Shown here: piece by piece, positions 48,036 through 60,775 of the stretch | Layout of the letters: the number at the start of each line of letters is the position of its first letter | How positions within the stretch are numbered: the stretch's first letter is position 1 | NCBI GenBank assembly: GCA_019722365.1 | Contig: JADFUC010001357.1 | Coordinates: 434,001 to 498,000 of the forward strand | DNA length: 64,000 bases | Source of the DNA: Lithospermum erythrorhizon | Lineage: Eukaryota > Streptophyta > Magnoliopsida > Boraginales > Boraginaceae | Direction: 5' to 3' | The notes under the pieces: generated by a model | Seen by the model: the letters and a program-made list of their open reading frames with translations, nothing else | What the model was told of the DNA's origin: nothing | The model's database searches: none | Program-made: the position numbers and the translations under genes

Positions 48036-51000
48036 AAGGTTTGGTTCTTTTTTGGGGGATAAACAGAGATAGTCAGAGTGTAGGGATAAGGGGGAGGATT
48101 ATTATTATTAATGGAAGTGTTAATCATACTCTATCATTAATTGGATCACTTTAGAGTAGGGGATGATGTAGAGTTTATTTAGTGATAAATAATTAGAGGA
48201 ATTTTGTTTTAGTTAACATTATAATAATTTTGAATTTTCATATATTGAAATTTAAATTATTGACTTCAAGAATTAAAGATGTTAGAGCACATACGTCTCT
48301 CCAATCAAAGTGCTTGTTTGAATCTTGAGTGAAAAGCAATATTTATTTTCTTCTTAATAATTAATTAGCTAGAGAGTGCTCAGGCTACCATTTATTTGAA
48401 ATAATATTGGCTTAATTCCATATGATCTCCAACCATTGATAACACATTAATTTCTCCCATGACCTACTGAATTTTTAGATTTGTTCTACGAATTAATTTT
48501 TTTGTTTCCAATTTGCTCCTTATATCCACTTTCCGTGTCAAATTTTAACAGATTTCAAGTTCTCAATGTTAGAAATATGGGGTTTTTTAATTAATGTCGA
48601 ATTTGAACAGTCGATTGAACAATGGATTAAGCTACGTTTAAGTTTAGGACCGTATATACGTTCGATTATGTAGTAATGTTCGTATTAGGATACTTGAGAT
48701 AATATTGGGGGTTATGATGGCTTACTAGGGTCCGCTCATGATCAATGTACTAATATATAATGCTCGATTAACATTATTTAGTACATGACCTTTGTCAATC
48801 GAGCCGAAGAGGTCACACACTTTTAACAAAGCAGTCGTAATTTAATTACTATAGCTTTTAGGGGTTTAAGAGAAATAGGCCCATGTATAGGGACTTTGGG
48901 AGCCAAATTTGGTGTTGGAAATAGCCCCATAGTGGGCTATAAGAAGAATAAAGGGATAGGGTTCGAAATTTTCTGTTAAAAGAATGCATTTATTGAATAT
49001 TACATTTACTTGCTTTTTGTGAAAATTCTAGAACCTTCCCCATTCTTTGGTAAAACATGTAGAAATTTTATGTTTGTTGTACCTTATGCGTGTTAATTTT
49101 TTGGACATTAATTGGGTAGAAATGTAAAACTGGCGCCCATGCGCCTTGGCCCATTAGACCCTTTAAACAAAAAAACATTTGGACCGTTGGATTGATTTCT
49201 TCCTACCTATTGATAAACACTAAAAGGGTGTACGATCAAGCATTCAAAGCTCATAAATGTGCATGTCTTAACTGTTCCATTAACAAATGCAAAAAATAGC
49301 TCCAATTGTACCGCACACAATAAATGCTCATACTATTTGTTCATCAATGTTTTTTCCTGTTACATCATATATGTGTAGGGCTGTGATTTTTTTTGGTTTA
49401 TATTGTTTTGATGTTCTTCCATTGATTTATTTGTTGTATGTTGCTTATAGGTTCTAGGTTTTGTTGTCTAGCCTGATGGTCTTTTTATGCTCTTGGCTTT
49501 CAGTAGTTGAGTGGTGAAGTTTAAGCATATTCTAAAGGTTCTAAATAAGTCTATTGGAGCCGTCATCGACCCAGCTATGATAGCATAATAATATGAAGTT
49601 TAGCATATTCTGATTTTATTTACCTTCCTTTTCTTATATTGTTTTGCTTTCTTTTTCTATATTGGAGGTTTCAACTTAACCCTCTTAGATATAAATTTTG
49701 TGTTCATCAGGTTGTTCTTCATGATAATGAAAATAAGTACTCATTAGCTTTTTCTTTTTGATCTATGTGTTTCTGTTTGGCTTTCAGAATGTTATGTGAA
49801 GAGAAGAAATAGATTCAAAGTTTTAAGATATTGTGTTATGTTATTTTTTACTTTTGGTTAGTATCTTTCAAATAGAAGTTTACTTGTTTATTAATTATAT
49901 TGTAATTGATCTTTAAATAATTGTCTAGATGTCTAAAATGTTAGGTATGATAACTTGTATTGTGCAAAAAGTGTTTGTTTTTTTACAGATTGTATCTATT
50001 TAATTGTGGATAGGAACTTCAACTACTTTTGGGTTCGGTGCATCAAGCTTATTTGCATAAGTAACTTATTTTCAATTGGGTTTAGAGTGGATTTGTGAAT
50101 TATCTTCTTGTGCTGCATGCTTCAATTATCTTGTTGCGGAAGGATATCCTAATCCGAAGAACACATGCATAAGGCAGAATTTAACATCCGCTGTCATACA
50201 CACGGAACAAAAGCAGCTAATAAAGTACATAATAACGCAACGGGCGGGGCATCTACCATCCATATTCCCCGATAAACTCGCCTTAGCAACAACATGACCA
50301 CTCATAAACAGGAGACGTCGCTGGGACTCACAAAAAATAGAGAGAGCTATAGGGAGGGAAATACGAGTAACCGCATGTGCATGTCTTACGTCAATGCATT
50401 GATGTCTAGGCTACAGTGCCGATTTCAAAATATAACGGTAAGCTATGATGAGGCACAATTGATTAAATTCGACAAGAGTGTTACTGGAAATAACATGACA
50501 TGCTTGATGAACTAACCCCATCATACCAAAGCTTGAAGTACCGAATAATGATACGTCATTTCCGGAGAAAAAGCTCATAATAGCCGAATATGAGCCATCT
50601 TATAAGGAGGAAATAGTCGGCGTGAAGTAACAAGTTCCACCTAACATAGTAAACAAAATATGATTAAAACAACAATCGAGGTATAGCTATCATCCTAAAA
50701 TTACAGATTGGATTAACTTACTTTTGATTGTCATCTAATTTACTTGATATTTGATGTTTTACAAATTTGATTTTTTTATTGATTTCTCATAACCTATTTA
50801 TACACTCCATGAGTCTACCATATAGTTATCTATACAATAAATGATGATCCAGGCTAAACAAAATAATTAAAATAAACCTTATGTTATCCGGATTAAAACC
50901 GTAAATCGAAATTGGACTTGAGACGGTTCGAAACCCATTTCATTTTCCCCTCCTTTTTCTTCATCCTATAATAATAATATCAAATCAAATCCCATTTTAA

Positions 51001-51095
51001 TTGTCCACTTTCTCCCAAAAAACCCCTCAAATTCACCCATCTTTGTCCCAAATATTTGTCCACTTTCAATAATAATATTCCTCCTTTTTGCAATA
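48036..51095. other. Intergenic between ATG1 and PRA1-A
   Basis: About 3 kb without a recognised gene. Near 48410-48550 is a passage of the ATTAATTTCTCCCATGACC type seen in dispersed plant repeats. At 50.1-50.65 kb is a GC-richer passage with two open frames (50076-50297, 50294-50515) lacking any recognisable motif, probably decayed transposon DNA. Confidence 0.4.
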
Positions 51096-53465
51096 ATGGA
51101 TTGGAGCAATGTTACAGCAGATGATCTAATCGAAGCTTTAAGGGAGGTTGATTGGTCATCTCCGCCACGTCCTCTTAATGAATTCTTCTCAAGATTTACT
51201 CTTCCTAGATCTTTTTCCAAATGGACTAGTCGACTCAAATGCAATCTTTATTAGTAAGATTTTTTTTTTAATTGTATCGAATTCATTGATTATATATTTG
51301 AATTGGGTTTTATATGTGTAATTTTATTAGTAAGATTTTTATTTTTATTTTATTTTGTTGCTGTATCGAGTTGATTGATTATATTGGGTAGCTTTGAATT
51401 GGGTTTTATATGTGTAATTTTATTAGTAAGATTTTTTTTTTCCAATTTTTTATTGTATCGAATTGATTGTGTATTGGGTAGATTCGAATTGGGTTTTATA
51501 TGTGTAATTTTATTAGTGAGATTTTTTTTTTAATCTTTATTGCGTCAAATTTTTTTATCGTATCGAATTGATTGATTATATTGGGTAGATTTGAATTGGG
51601 TTTTATATGTGCAATCTTTAGTAGTAAGAATTTCTTATTGTATGAAATGGATTGTCTATATTGGATAAGTTTATTTTTTAATTGGGTTTTTTTGCTACCA
51701 ATTGTCGTTTGATCGATGAAATATGCACATACGAATATTATCTTATTGATTTGTTTTTGAACTTTATATATGTTTATAACAAAGGATGGCCATTTTTTAT
51801 GTAAATCTAATATTAACATGATAATGGTGATTTTAATCGAAGTTATGTGGGTAAATTAATGCTACAAAATTTGTTAAGTTTGACCATTGGGAATTGAATT
51901 GGACGATCTTTTTGAAATGGAGGGAGTATAAATGTCTAGCATGTTGTACGGTGAATAGCATGAATTGAATGAAGTGTTTATTGTGTTCTTGAGAGTTTTA
52001 AGTGGAAGTATATAGTTTAATTGACTTATCTTTTGCTTGTGTACTTTTGCAGCTACAGGACTAATTATTTTATGATGATTATCGTTGTTCTTGGTAAGGA
52101 GATTGTTCCCTGTTTATTAGTGTAATACAGTTGACAATTAATGAATTTATGTTCACGAGTTCTGGAATCTGGATTTTCAGGATTAGGATTTCTAAGGAAT
52201 CCATTGGCTATTGTTGCTGCGCTGTTTACAGCATTAACCATAGCTTTTCTGAATGATAGGTATGTGAATATCTTAGGCAAGCATGAATTTCATACCTTCG
52301 TTCTACTCAATTTGTATTATGATTGGCTTCATATTATCAGACTTCGTTTTGGCCAATTCAAAGAACAGCTTTTCCGTTATCACAGTATTGCCGACAAGTA
52401 TCCAACTCCTCATATTATCATTTAGCGTAGCCTCTTCGTAAGTAATATCGCTAAGACAAGTTGACGTTGATCGCATCTATGTAGTTTCTGCATCCTGAAT
52501 GATTACTTCCAATATCCATTTGATTTGTTGATATATGCCTTTTCATTTTATTGAAAATGGATATCAACTCAATTGTTGAGGAATTGTATCTGGGAATAGG
52601 CTATAGGTGCCTCTATACTATCCCACTCCCCTACCCCACTTAGGCTGAATTGAGCCTCTTCAAAGCCGACGGGACATGTTGATGTTTCTTTTCACAAGTG
52701 ATAAAATTTAGAAACAGTATCTATCCAGTTACATTTTACCATCAAGCGGGCGGGGTTTTTGTAGAACATGTACATGGTTCACCTAAGTTTATTAAAGCCT
52801 TCCCCATTATCTGAAAATAGATTTTAGTTACTGATTATCTGAAAATAGATTTGGTGTTACTTTTATAGCTTTGCAGGTACTTTTAGTGAAAAAGCTACAA
52901 GAACAATGAGGAAGATTTCCCCACACCTTGCTGCAAAAATGAGGCCTCCCCTTACGTAAGTTGTAGTTGATATAAAGCTCTGGCGCTGTGGTGTTTTCAG
53001 AATTGTAGTCCTGAGTTCTTTTGATCTTTTTTGTCTCTAGACCTGTAATACGAGGGCGTCCATCATCTAAAAGAGCAATTTTTATATGTGGGAAGCCTCG
53101 TTGGCTGTTTGTCTTGATCTTCTCTACTGGTAAAGATTTCCTGAGAGACAATGTTTTGAGTTTTCATACATTTGCTATATCATTTTGTGATATCAATTTA
53201 GTTTTTCTTTTGTTATTTCACCAGTGAGCTTCTTTCTTTGGTTTGTTTCATGCGGTTTATTGACCGTCTCGTGGGCTTTTCTCTTTGGGCTTCTTGGTGA
53301 GTCTCAACTTGTTGTCACCCTGTGTCAGTTTGTTTTTCCATTTTTCTTTTTCATCTTTCAGCCACTCTTATCCATGCCAGTTTCAGAACACCCAACCTAA
53401 AAGCTCGACTTAATACATTCCGTGAGGAATTTCGGGCAGTGTGGCGCAATTACAGTGACCTGTAG
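51096..53465 (+). CDS. PRA1A: PRA1 family protein, clade A (PRA1.A1-like), 209 aa
   Basis: PRA1 proteins are small membrane proteins of the ER, Golgi and endosomes that interact with prenylated Rab GTPases. Seven exons: 51096-51253, 52053-52093, 52181-52259, 52869-52955, 53041-53129, 53225-53296 and 53362-53465. They total 630 nt in frame and end in TAG. The protein begins MDWSNVTADDLIEALREVDW, has SRLKCNLYYYRTNYFMMIIV, the hydrophobic pair GFLRNPLAIVAALFTALTIA and WLFVLIFSTVSFFLWFVSCG, the conserved MRPPLTPVIRGRPSSKRAIF, and ends TFREEFRAVWRNYSDL. For exon 4 I used the AG at 52867-52868, not the one at 52875-52876, because only the former avoids an immediate stop and gives SFAGTFSEKAT. The length equals Arabidopsis PRA1.A1. 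Confidence 0.96.
51243..51640 (+). repeat. Tandem repeat in PRA1-A intron 1 that copies the 5' splice site
   Basis: A unit of 76-108 bp containing TATCGA(A/G)TTGATTG, GAATTGGGTTTTATATGTG and CTTTATTAGTAAGATT-like sequence is repeated four times. The first TTTATTAGTAAGAT is the true exon 1 / intron 1 junction (GT at 51254). The copies place further GT(A/G)AG donors at 51330, 51426, 51516 and 51624. Confidence 0.85.
51880..51935. mobile_element. MITE end fragment in PRA1-A intron 1
   Basis: GGACGATCTTTTTGAAATGG followed by AGGGAGTAT is a Stowaway-type right end. The same GACGATCTTTTTGAAATGGA occurs at 38709-38728 in the RH48-like intron. The left half is missing in both places. Confidence 0.5.
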
Positions 53466-55900
53466 TTTGTAGGAAGTCTGTGGCATGCTAGGTTGCTGTT
53501 CCTGAAGATTTTCGGTAATTGCCCCATTGTCCTTAAAGCCTCTGCAGAAGCACTTGTATTCTTGCTTGTCATTGTTTTGATCACTAAGTCCACTGCACCA
53601 AACTTTTGGAAGTGATTGGAGTACTGAAATGTTCTTTTGTTTCTTGAAATTATACATTGAAGTTGATGGTTTGAAGCTTCACTTGTTTGTATGTGGCATT
53701 ATGGGTTTGTGTACTTTTTCCTGCTCCATTATAATTGATAATTGTGTGGAAGTATCTGTGCTTTAAAGCTGGAGGTTCTTTTTTACAAGGTTGTCGCTCT
53801 ATGTCCATTTAAAAGTTATCGCTTCATCGTGCAGGAACCTTCTGTTGGTTGTGAAGATGGTGCATCTTATCTCCTGAAAAGAACTTCTGCCTTAGCTACT
53901 GATCCTCGATGAAGAGGCTGTAAATTGTCTACAAATTGTTAAACATATTACTTGCGTTCAATTTTTCTTAAAGCTTTATAGTTCAGTATATTGTCGCCTT
54001 GCACACTTATCTGAATGTCAATAACAGTGTTTCTGTTCAGTCCTACCTAATCCACGAGGTTGATTTGATATGGAATAGTAATACTATCTGCAATTTTTCT
54101 TGGTGGCTAATCAAAAATGTGAAACCGTCGCACTAATCTGCCCTCGATCCATATGATTTCGCTGAGTGAGCTAATCGCGCTGGGATGACTCGAATTTGGC
54201 CGCGAACGGTAATCTCTTTAAAAACCATTTCAACGCGAGATTCTCAAGCATCATGCTGATTCGAACTCCACATCGTATTTAAAACAGCAGTGTGATTGAC
54301 ATTTCAAGAATCTGTTTTTACTGGGCTAAGATGTCTGGGACAGCTTTGTGGCTAATCAAGTGACTACTTGTGGATGGGACATAATAAGCTACCTCTCCTG
54401 TAGTCCCTGTACTTCCTCACCGCATCTCCTTGTAGGATCTGTAAGAGTATGGGAGACAAAGATGACACATCGCAGCTAAAATCTATTTTCATATAATCGA
54501 GATGACTAATAAATTTAGGCGAACCATGTACATTTTCTTCCAATGTCTCGCCCGCTTGATAGTAGAATGTAACTCGATAAAATTGATAGAGTATGACAAC
54601 TTATTTGACACAGTGCTTTTTTAATATATTTAATATCCAACTCTACTTTATTTATATGACCAGAATCCAACTCCAAACATTTAACGCATAATGGACCTCA
54701 TCTAAAGGACCACGTATTGCACATTCGACCAACAATCCAATTTATTTTAAACAACAGTTTTCTTGTTGAAATTTTAACCATAAATAATTTTTTAATTGAT
54801 TATAAACAAAGAATAAAATATAATTTATTATTTAAGTTTGGATTTGAAAATCGAATAAGAAATTTAAATAAAGTGGATGAAGTATTGCAACTTTTTAGAG
54901 ATTTTTAATAGTTCTAGATTATGTGGTAATTGATACTTAACATTTAAAGAAGCAATATATATTGATTAAAATATATAAATGCAATAGATCGAAAGGCAAG
55001 AGAGACAAAAATTCAAAGAAAAAGCTACTAATCTTTGATGCCGACTATTCTTAGAAACAACCTACTTTGATTGTTTGAAACCTCATCCCATATTATTTCA
55101 AGCAACCCGCGTCAAAAGTAACCGAAATATATGATTTAAATATCGCTCTATAATCTCAGAGGTTACCGAATAAATCTTGTTATTTTGATCCGTGAAATAA
55201 ATACGCACTAATACAAAACTAAAAGAATAAATAATATTATCTTCTAAATTAATAAATTATTATATAAATATTTATGCAAATGGTAGGTTCGTTAAGCATA
55301 CCCCTTTACTGTATGGATGTTACTTTTGTTCACGCTAGTTCGGCTTTCAAACCAATATCATCAACAAGTCTTTTCCAAATCTAGCAATTCCACCGGTTTA
55401 ATGGTATTTCCAAACCATTACTCTACGCTAAAAACTAAACAAAGACAACATGAAAGGAACCATAAATTGATGAAAAATTGCACAAGAGTTTACTTGGTAT
55501 TTTTTTACGAAATAAATTCGCGACGCTCGATCATACACGATTCATTAACGCTCACCATTCGATCACACATTTTCTAAACGACTCATTCCAAACATGTCCC
55601 TATTTAGTTTATCCCAAAATAAACTTAAATATTTTGATTGAATTTAATCAATCGCACACTTTTTCAAATACGCGCGATCTAATACATCATTCTAATAACG
55701 CTTGAAATATATATGATCGAACGCTATGAACCTCTTTTTTATTACCAACTAGTAGACATGGCAGATGAGCATGAGCAATATGAAACCATAATTTTGTTGA
55801 AATGCTCAACATTCAATTTCAAAAAACCTTCATTAATAAGGAAAGTGATGACATAAAATTGATATTGATGGTAGTATTAATCCCCGTCTCCGTCTCCACT
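53466..55900. other. PRA1-A 3' flank and intergenic DNA
   Basis: The first 500 bp are probably 3' UTR and downstream sequence. The rest is AT-rich with short random frames, and no element with defined ends was found. Confidence 0.4.
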
Positions 55901-55904
55901 TGAT

Positions 55905-56205
55905 ACCTAAATTTCCACGATTGGTGCTAAATGCCACGCTGATACGCTTCAACGAAGCGCCTCGCATCTACTCCATCACTACGCGTATGTTTATCCGAGG
56001 ATGCTGGGCCAGACGCGGCCCACAGTAGTTTTACCCCATACATTACCGCTTCAAAGATAGCCGCTGCAGAACCCCGCAACACCGGGCATTTATTCTCTGA
56101 TTCAAAGAATACCATTACGTCAAGGGCGATCAACTCCACGCCGATGCCAAGCAGCGCGCACCGCAGCGCTTGTAATCTCGACGCCCGCCGGCGCTCGCAC
56201 GACGG
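55905..56205 (-). repeat. GC-rich repeat R2, copy 1 (coding-like on minus strand)
   Basis: Shares CGCCTCGCA, TATCCGAG, CTGATTCAA(A)GAATACCATT and GATC(A/G)AACTCCACGCCGA with copy 2 about 1.05 kb to the right. The minus-strand frame 56139-55927 (70 codons) reads as a decayed coding piece. GC content is far above the flanks. The source is unknown. Confidence 0.55.
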
Positions 56206-56929
56206 CGGTTAAATGATAGCTGATACAAGAAAGTCGTACATCCTTGTGCCCCGTCGTTTCACAACTTACTCGCATTACTTTTAGTTGAATTTATAGGCTC
56301 ACATACTCAGCAGGCCGGTCGTGTGCACGGGGCCGCACCATTTTAGGGCCCCACATGCCATCAATCCACTAAAAAATTTGCTCATTGAATGGTTCAAACT
56401 TCATATGTTCAAATATCAATTATGGATATTTTTAATGAATGTTCAAATAATGTATCAACGTGAACTCAGCTTTTTAAATTCAGCTTTTACTTAATTTTGC
56501 ATGTAAAAAAAATTATTAATAAATTTAATAAAGATGCCTAATTTGTCTCTCTCTACAATGTGGCCCTCATATTCAGGAAGACGACTGATGAGAGGAAAGT
56601 AACCGTATGCAACGCTGTGAGAAAGATTTTATTATTTATAATATATGCGCACCAATACAATAAAATCCCTTCTAAAACCCTTCTGGTGCATGTTAAGCAT
56701 TTATCAAATCGACGTCACCATCAATCTATCGTTTTCATGAGATTTTTGTTGTATTTTTAGGTCAGGAGGTTGTGTTTTAATTGGCTGAGGCAGTATTTAT
56801 GCGCTTGTGACTTTCTTCATCGGCTTGGCTCACGATCAAAGCGATCAATGATCCTGCACTAAGCACTATTTAATTGGCTGGCGTAGCACGCGACCGGCCG
56901 ACATCAATAAAAATACAAAATAATAATAT
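56206..56929. other. Spacer between the two R2 copies
   Basis: AT-rich DNA without a recognised gene. Confidence 0.4.
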
Positions 56930-57235
56930 TACTTTTGCCGACTTGGTTTTTCAAGAATGCATAGCCGCGGGTTTGCTTTCGTGGTTTCCAAGAATGAGGC
57001 TTTGGTCTACGTTGATACGCCAACGCAGGGCGCCTCGCACCCGCTACCCATCATCAATGCGGACAAGTATCCGAGACGCTGCATTTTGGGCCCCAGCCTA
57101 ATTCCCATACACAACGCCCAACATACCTGCGCAAATCACGCGAACACTGCCATTACCTAATTCCCTGATTCAAGAATACCATTGCCGCTGCGATCGAACT
57201 CCACGCCGACATGCTAAGCGCACCGCAAAGGTTTA
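56930..57235. repeat. GC-rich repeat R2, copy 2
   Basis: Direct-orientation partner of copy 1: CGCCTCGCACC, GTATCCGAGACG, CCTGATTCAAGAATACCATT and GATCGAACTCCACGCCGAC occur in the same order. The two plus-strand open frames here overlap each other and are not conserved in copy 1. Confidence 0.55.
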
Positions 57236-58074
57236 TCCTATTTCCATATGGATTCGTTTTTTATTGGACCTCCATTTTGAGCGCGATTGTCAAGGAAATT
57301 TCATTTTTATTCTGGTTTTCTCAACCAATTTATTATTTTAATCTCGTAAATTTAAGGAACCTTATTTTAATGCCACATCATTATATGTGGTGTATAATTA
57401 GGTTTTTTTTATAGTTAACATGTATATAACAACAGTTTATACATAATACAAACTAGCCTATATGGCTAAAAGATACTCCAACAAATGTGAGCTTCATATT
57501 ATAAAAAAACTTAAACTCCAAGGCTAGTAGTAACATCCGAGATTTAGGAAGAATCCTCCATGAAAGATGTAATCTTCCTGTGAATCCAAAAACTCCAAAC
57601 AACACTCATAACACCAAATATTAATTCATATTTAATATCAACTTGCGTCCCGGAAAAGATATAAACTAGAAACATAAAATGATGGATTTGAAAAAGAGTA
57701 CATTAATAATGGATATGTGATTTCTACACGAAAGGTAAGAGAGATCAAGGTTCTCTTAGTCAATGAAATCGATCAGAGCAAGTATTAGGTAGTCTAACGG
57801 AAGTAGAATTTTGATACGAGCGTACAGGTAGCAAGCTTCAAGGCTCTCTCTTTACCAATATCGATTAATAGGTTTTTTTTTCAAAGTCGATAATAAATCG
57901 ACTAGATAAGGAATTCTTAAAAAATAGTTTAATAATAAGAAAATCCATCAAAATTCTTATTTCTAGATTATATGAACTAATGACACAAGAGGAATTATAA
58001 TAAGAATTAATATTAGGATTAATATAAGAAGAATAGTAAATGTTACCAATTTTAATGGCACTTTTGATTGTCAC
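57236..58074. other. Intergenic, nothing recognised
   Basis: AT-rich, no gene. It may be the flank of the retroelement-like piece that follows. Confidence 0.35.
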
Positions 58075-58960
58075 TCTTAGAGTTGATCAGGCTCAAGCTT
58101 CCAGCCTCCTCCATTTCCGCTGCGGTACTAGATCTCAATTCTATCCCAGCTTAAACGTACTATCCGCTATCTGATGCTCACTCATGTCAATATCCCCATA
58201 AATTCTTGATTTTGCTAAATGGATTCGATTTGAAGTAGTGAAGGAACCGTCTTTCAGAGTGATCTTGGTAGAGAATTTCTCAGATAGAGCAACAACTTTA
58301 ATGTCTTCTGGAGTTGAATTTTCAATGCCTCCATGCTTGACTTTTGGTGAATTGTTTATCTATTTTCTCAAGCAATGGAAAGACCAGTATTTAACTCCAT
58401 GACGTTTTTTGAGCAAGTTCTCTTCACGCTTAGTCTTCCAGTTCTCCACCATCTGATTACTCCTTTTCCGTCTTCCTTCATCGATACCCACTGCCAACTT
58501 GTACCTCTGCCACCTCACTTTTTGTTTGAGTTCTACGGTGCTATTTCTGTTGTGAAGAGGTGACTCTTGAGTTGTCTTAATTTTTCCCAATCCATTACAA
58601 ACCTCCTTATCGATGACATTATGAACATTCGAGACTCGCTGTATAACAAATTTGATCCTTGATTCAATTGTCGGGTTCGATGACCCGCAGTCAACGCCAC
58701 CATCGCCGCCACTATCTCTATCATTATCACCTCGCTCACAACAAATTTTTCCCTTCCGCTCTTCCGAATCTTGATCATGTTATATCTTTTCGTTGTCTAC
58801 TATTGCATCCATTTTCACCTTGTACCTGCTCCGGCGAATGTTATTTCTCGGGCCGACCTTGTATATTAATGCTCACTCCTTTGATTTATCATAAACGACT
58901 TCCGCTTAACGGCGAATTGTTCCCTTTAACTTGCTTCGAAGTCCGTAGGCGATGAATAGA
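58075..58960 (-). pseudogene. Coding-like remnant, unassigned, possibly retroelement gag
   Basis: On the minus strand there are protein-like frames at 58778-58533 and 58590-58360, overlapping in different frames. Further down is an ATG at about 58115 opening with EEAGSLSLIN. The sequence is Lys/Arg-rich and has no motif I can place. The TAGTACCGCAGC just upstream of the last ATG is a poor match to a Met-tRNA primer site. Retroelement origin is a guess. Confidence 0.3.
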
Positions 58961-60600
58961 GTCAGTCCATGGCGGCTCGATGGAAAACTTTGATTTGGGG
59001 TGATAATGAATGGGTTAGATGGTGGTCAAGTAGCATTTTGGGGTTTGGCGGATAAGAAGAATCATGGGTTACGAATGTGACATAGAATGAAAATAAACGT
59101 GTGAAAATTGAGGTGGTGAAAATTCCTTTTCTTAGTTAGAAATTTTTCCTCTAGGCAAACAACTAAGGGTGAAAATTCAGAGGAAACTAAAGGGATATGG
59201 AGTTTTTTAATTAAGTTTTAATTTAATACTAAACTTAACTCTGTTCTAATAATTAATTTCAGAATTAAAATGTAACCATTAATTGCTAACTTCATTCTGT
59301 TTTGATTTGAACCCCTAATAATTACTGCTTTTCTGTTTTGCTTATTTTCAAATCATTGTTATTCCCTTTTTCCTACCTTTTCATTAGCAAAATTGAAATC
59401 AAAATAAAATTCTTCAAATTATATTATTTTTGAAACCCAAAATAACAAACATTAATAAAAATGTAAAAAAGAAGATAATGAGAAACAAAATTATATGTCA
59501 AAGTACCAATACAAAATTAATAAATACCAATGAGAGAAAAAAATCAATATAATAATTACAAAATGATTATTGTTACAAAATAGTTATTGTTACAAAAATA
59601 TTTTTACCAAAATATTTACAATAACAATTTTACCAAAATGTTTACAAAATGGTTATTGTTATAAAAAGGCAAAGTATTAAAAAAATAACGTCTCAAATGC
59701 AAACCATAAACTTAATAACCAAATTTTAAAATAGTTGTATAAAGATTCACATGTTTACCAAAACAATATCAAAATGGTTATCATATACAAATATCAATAA
59801 AAATTTAAACTATAAATTATCAACCAAATAAATATTAAATTGGTTGTATAAACATTCACATGTTCACCAAAATACTATCAAAATGATTATCGTATAAAAA
59901 AATATCAACAAAATCTAAAATATAAATTAACAATCAAATAAATATCAAAATGGTTGTTGCAGCATTCACATGTTTACCAAAACAGTATCAAAATGGTTAT
60001 CATGTAAAGAAAGTCATCAAAATTTAAAATATAAAATGATAACCAAAAAATATTAAACTGGTTGCATCAACCTTTATATATTTACTAGAACAATTAAAAA
60101 TATAAGAAACTTACAAAATACAAAATAACTTTAATTAACTCGATATAAAATAATATGATTAAAAATTGTGATAATCAACTTATTAAAAAATTATTTTAAA
60201 TGCATTTAAAATAAAAGAATGAAAATCAACAAAAAATATTTTAGACGATGAAATTGGGAAGAATAAAAAAATTAAATGAATCAAAATATAAAATATAAGA
60301 AAAACACTTATGGAAGACAGCGGTATCAGAAAACAAGTACGGGCAACAAACATTCATTAACTTCATTAAAAGTTAAAAGAAAGAGGAAAAACATGTCAAT
60401 TAAGTCCTAAATCAGAGCATCAAACTGCCTCCTGTGTTGGATCCCTAAAATCCGAAAGCGCTGCTTGAGAAAAATGGGCATATCTTGGATTTGATTTTTT
60501 TAAAACTCAAACATAAACGACTCAAAAATCGCCTTATTTTAAAATGATGTAGGATGAAAAGTCATTTATGCAATTTAATCTAACGACGCAGATCGTCAAG
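58961..60600. other. AT-rich region with a 109-bp tandem repeat
   Basis: No gene is seen. Long A-rich stretches occur, with repeated TTACCAAAATATTTACA and AAAATGGTTAT(C/T) motifs. Confidence 0.4.
59740..60090. repeat. 109-110-bp tandem repeat, about 3.3 copies
   Basis: ATTCACATGTT(T/C)ACCAAAA starts at 59745, 59854 and 59964, with a decayed fourth start near 60070. Each unit also has ATCAAAATGGTTATC and AAATATAAATTA-CAA-CAAATAAATAT. Confidence 0.8.
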
Positions 60601-60607
60601 CACCATA

Positions 60608-60775
60608 CTTAAGATATTCCTTAAATACCTGGGCACGACTCTCTCTCTCATCACGAAGACCATGATTGACATCCGCACCATTCATCGCCAACCCGAGGAT
60701 TTGACGCCGACTGAAAGCATGCCAAAAAGCAGGCCATGACGCATCTAGTTCGATGTTTTGCGACTCTAAGCATTT
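60608..60775 (-). pseudogene. Isolated exon-like fragment, unidentified
   Basis: After a possible acceptor (TGCTTAG) the minus strand reads SQNIELDASWPAFWHAFSRR, then QILGLAMNGADVNHGLRDER and ESRAQVFKEYLKYGA before a TGA. An alternative donor GCCCAG/GTATTT lies near its end. Composition is clearly protein-like. I do not recognise the family and see no neighbouring exons, so this is either a captured fragment or a remnant. Confidence 0.4.

Noticed and set aside
50076..50515. Two adjacent 73-codon plus-strand frames
   Set aside because: No motifs, no splice context and repeat-like surroundings; more likely decayed transposon DNA.
52875..52876. Alternative PRA1-A exon 4 acceptor (TTTGCAG)
   Set aside because: It would read an in-frame TAG within three codons; the AG at 52867-52868 restores the conserved SFAGTFSEK.
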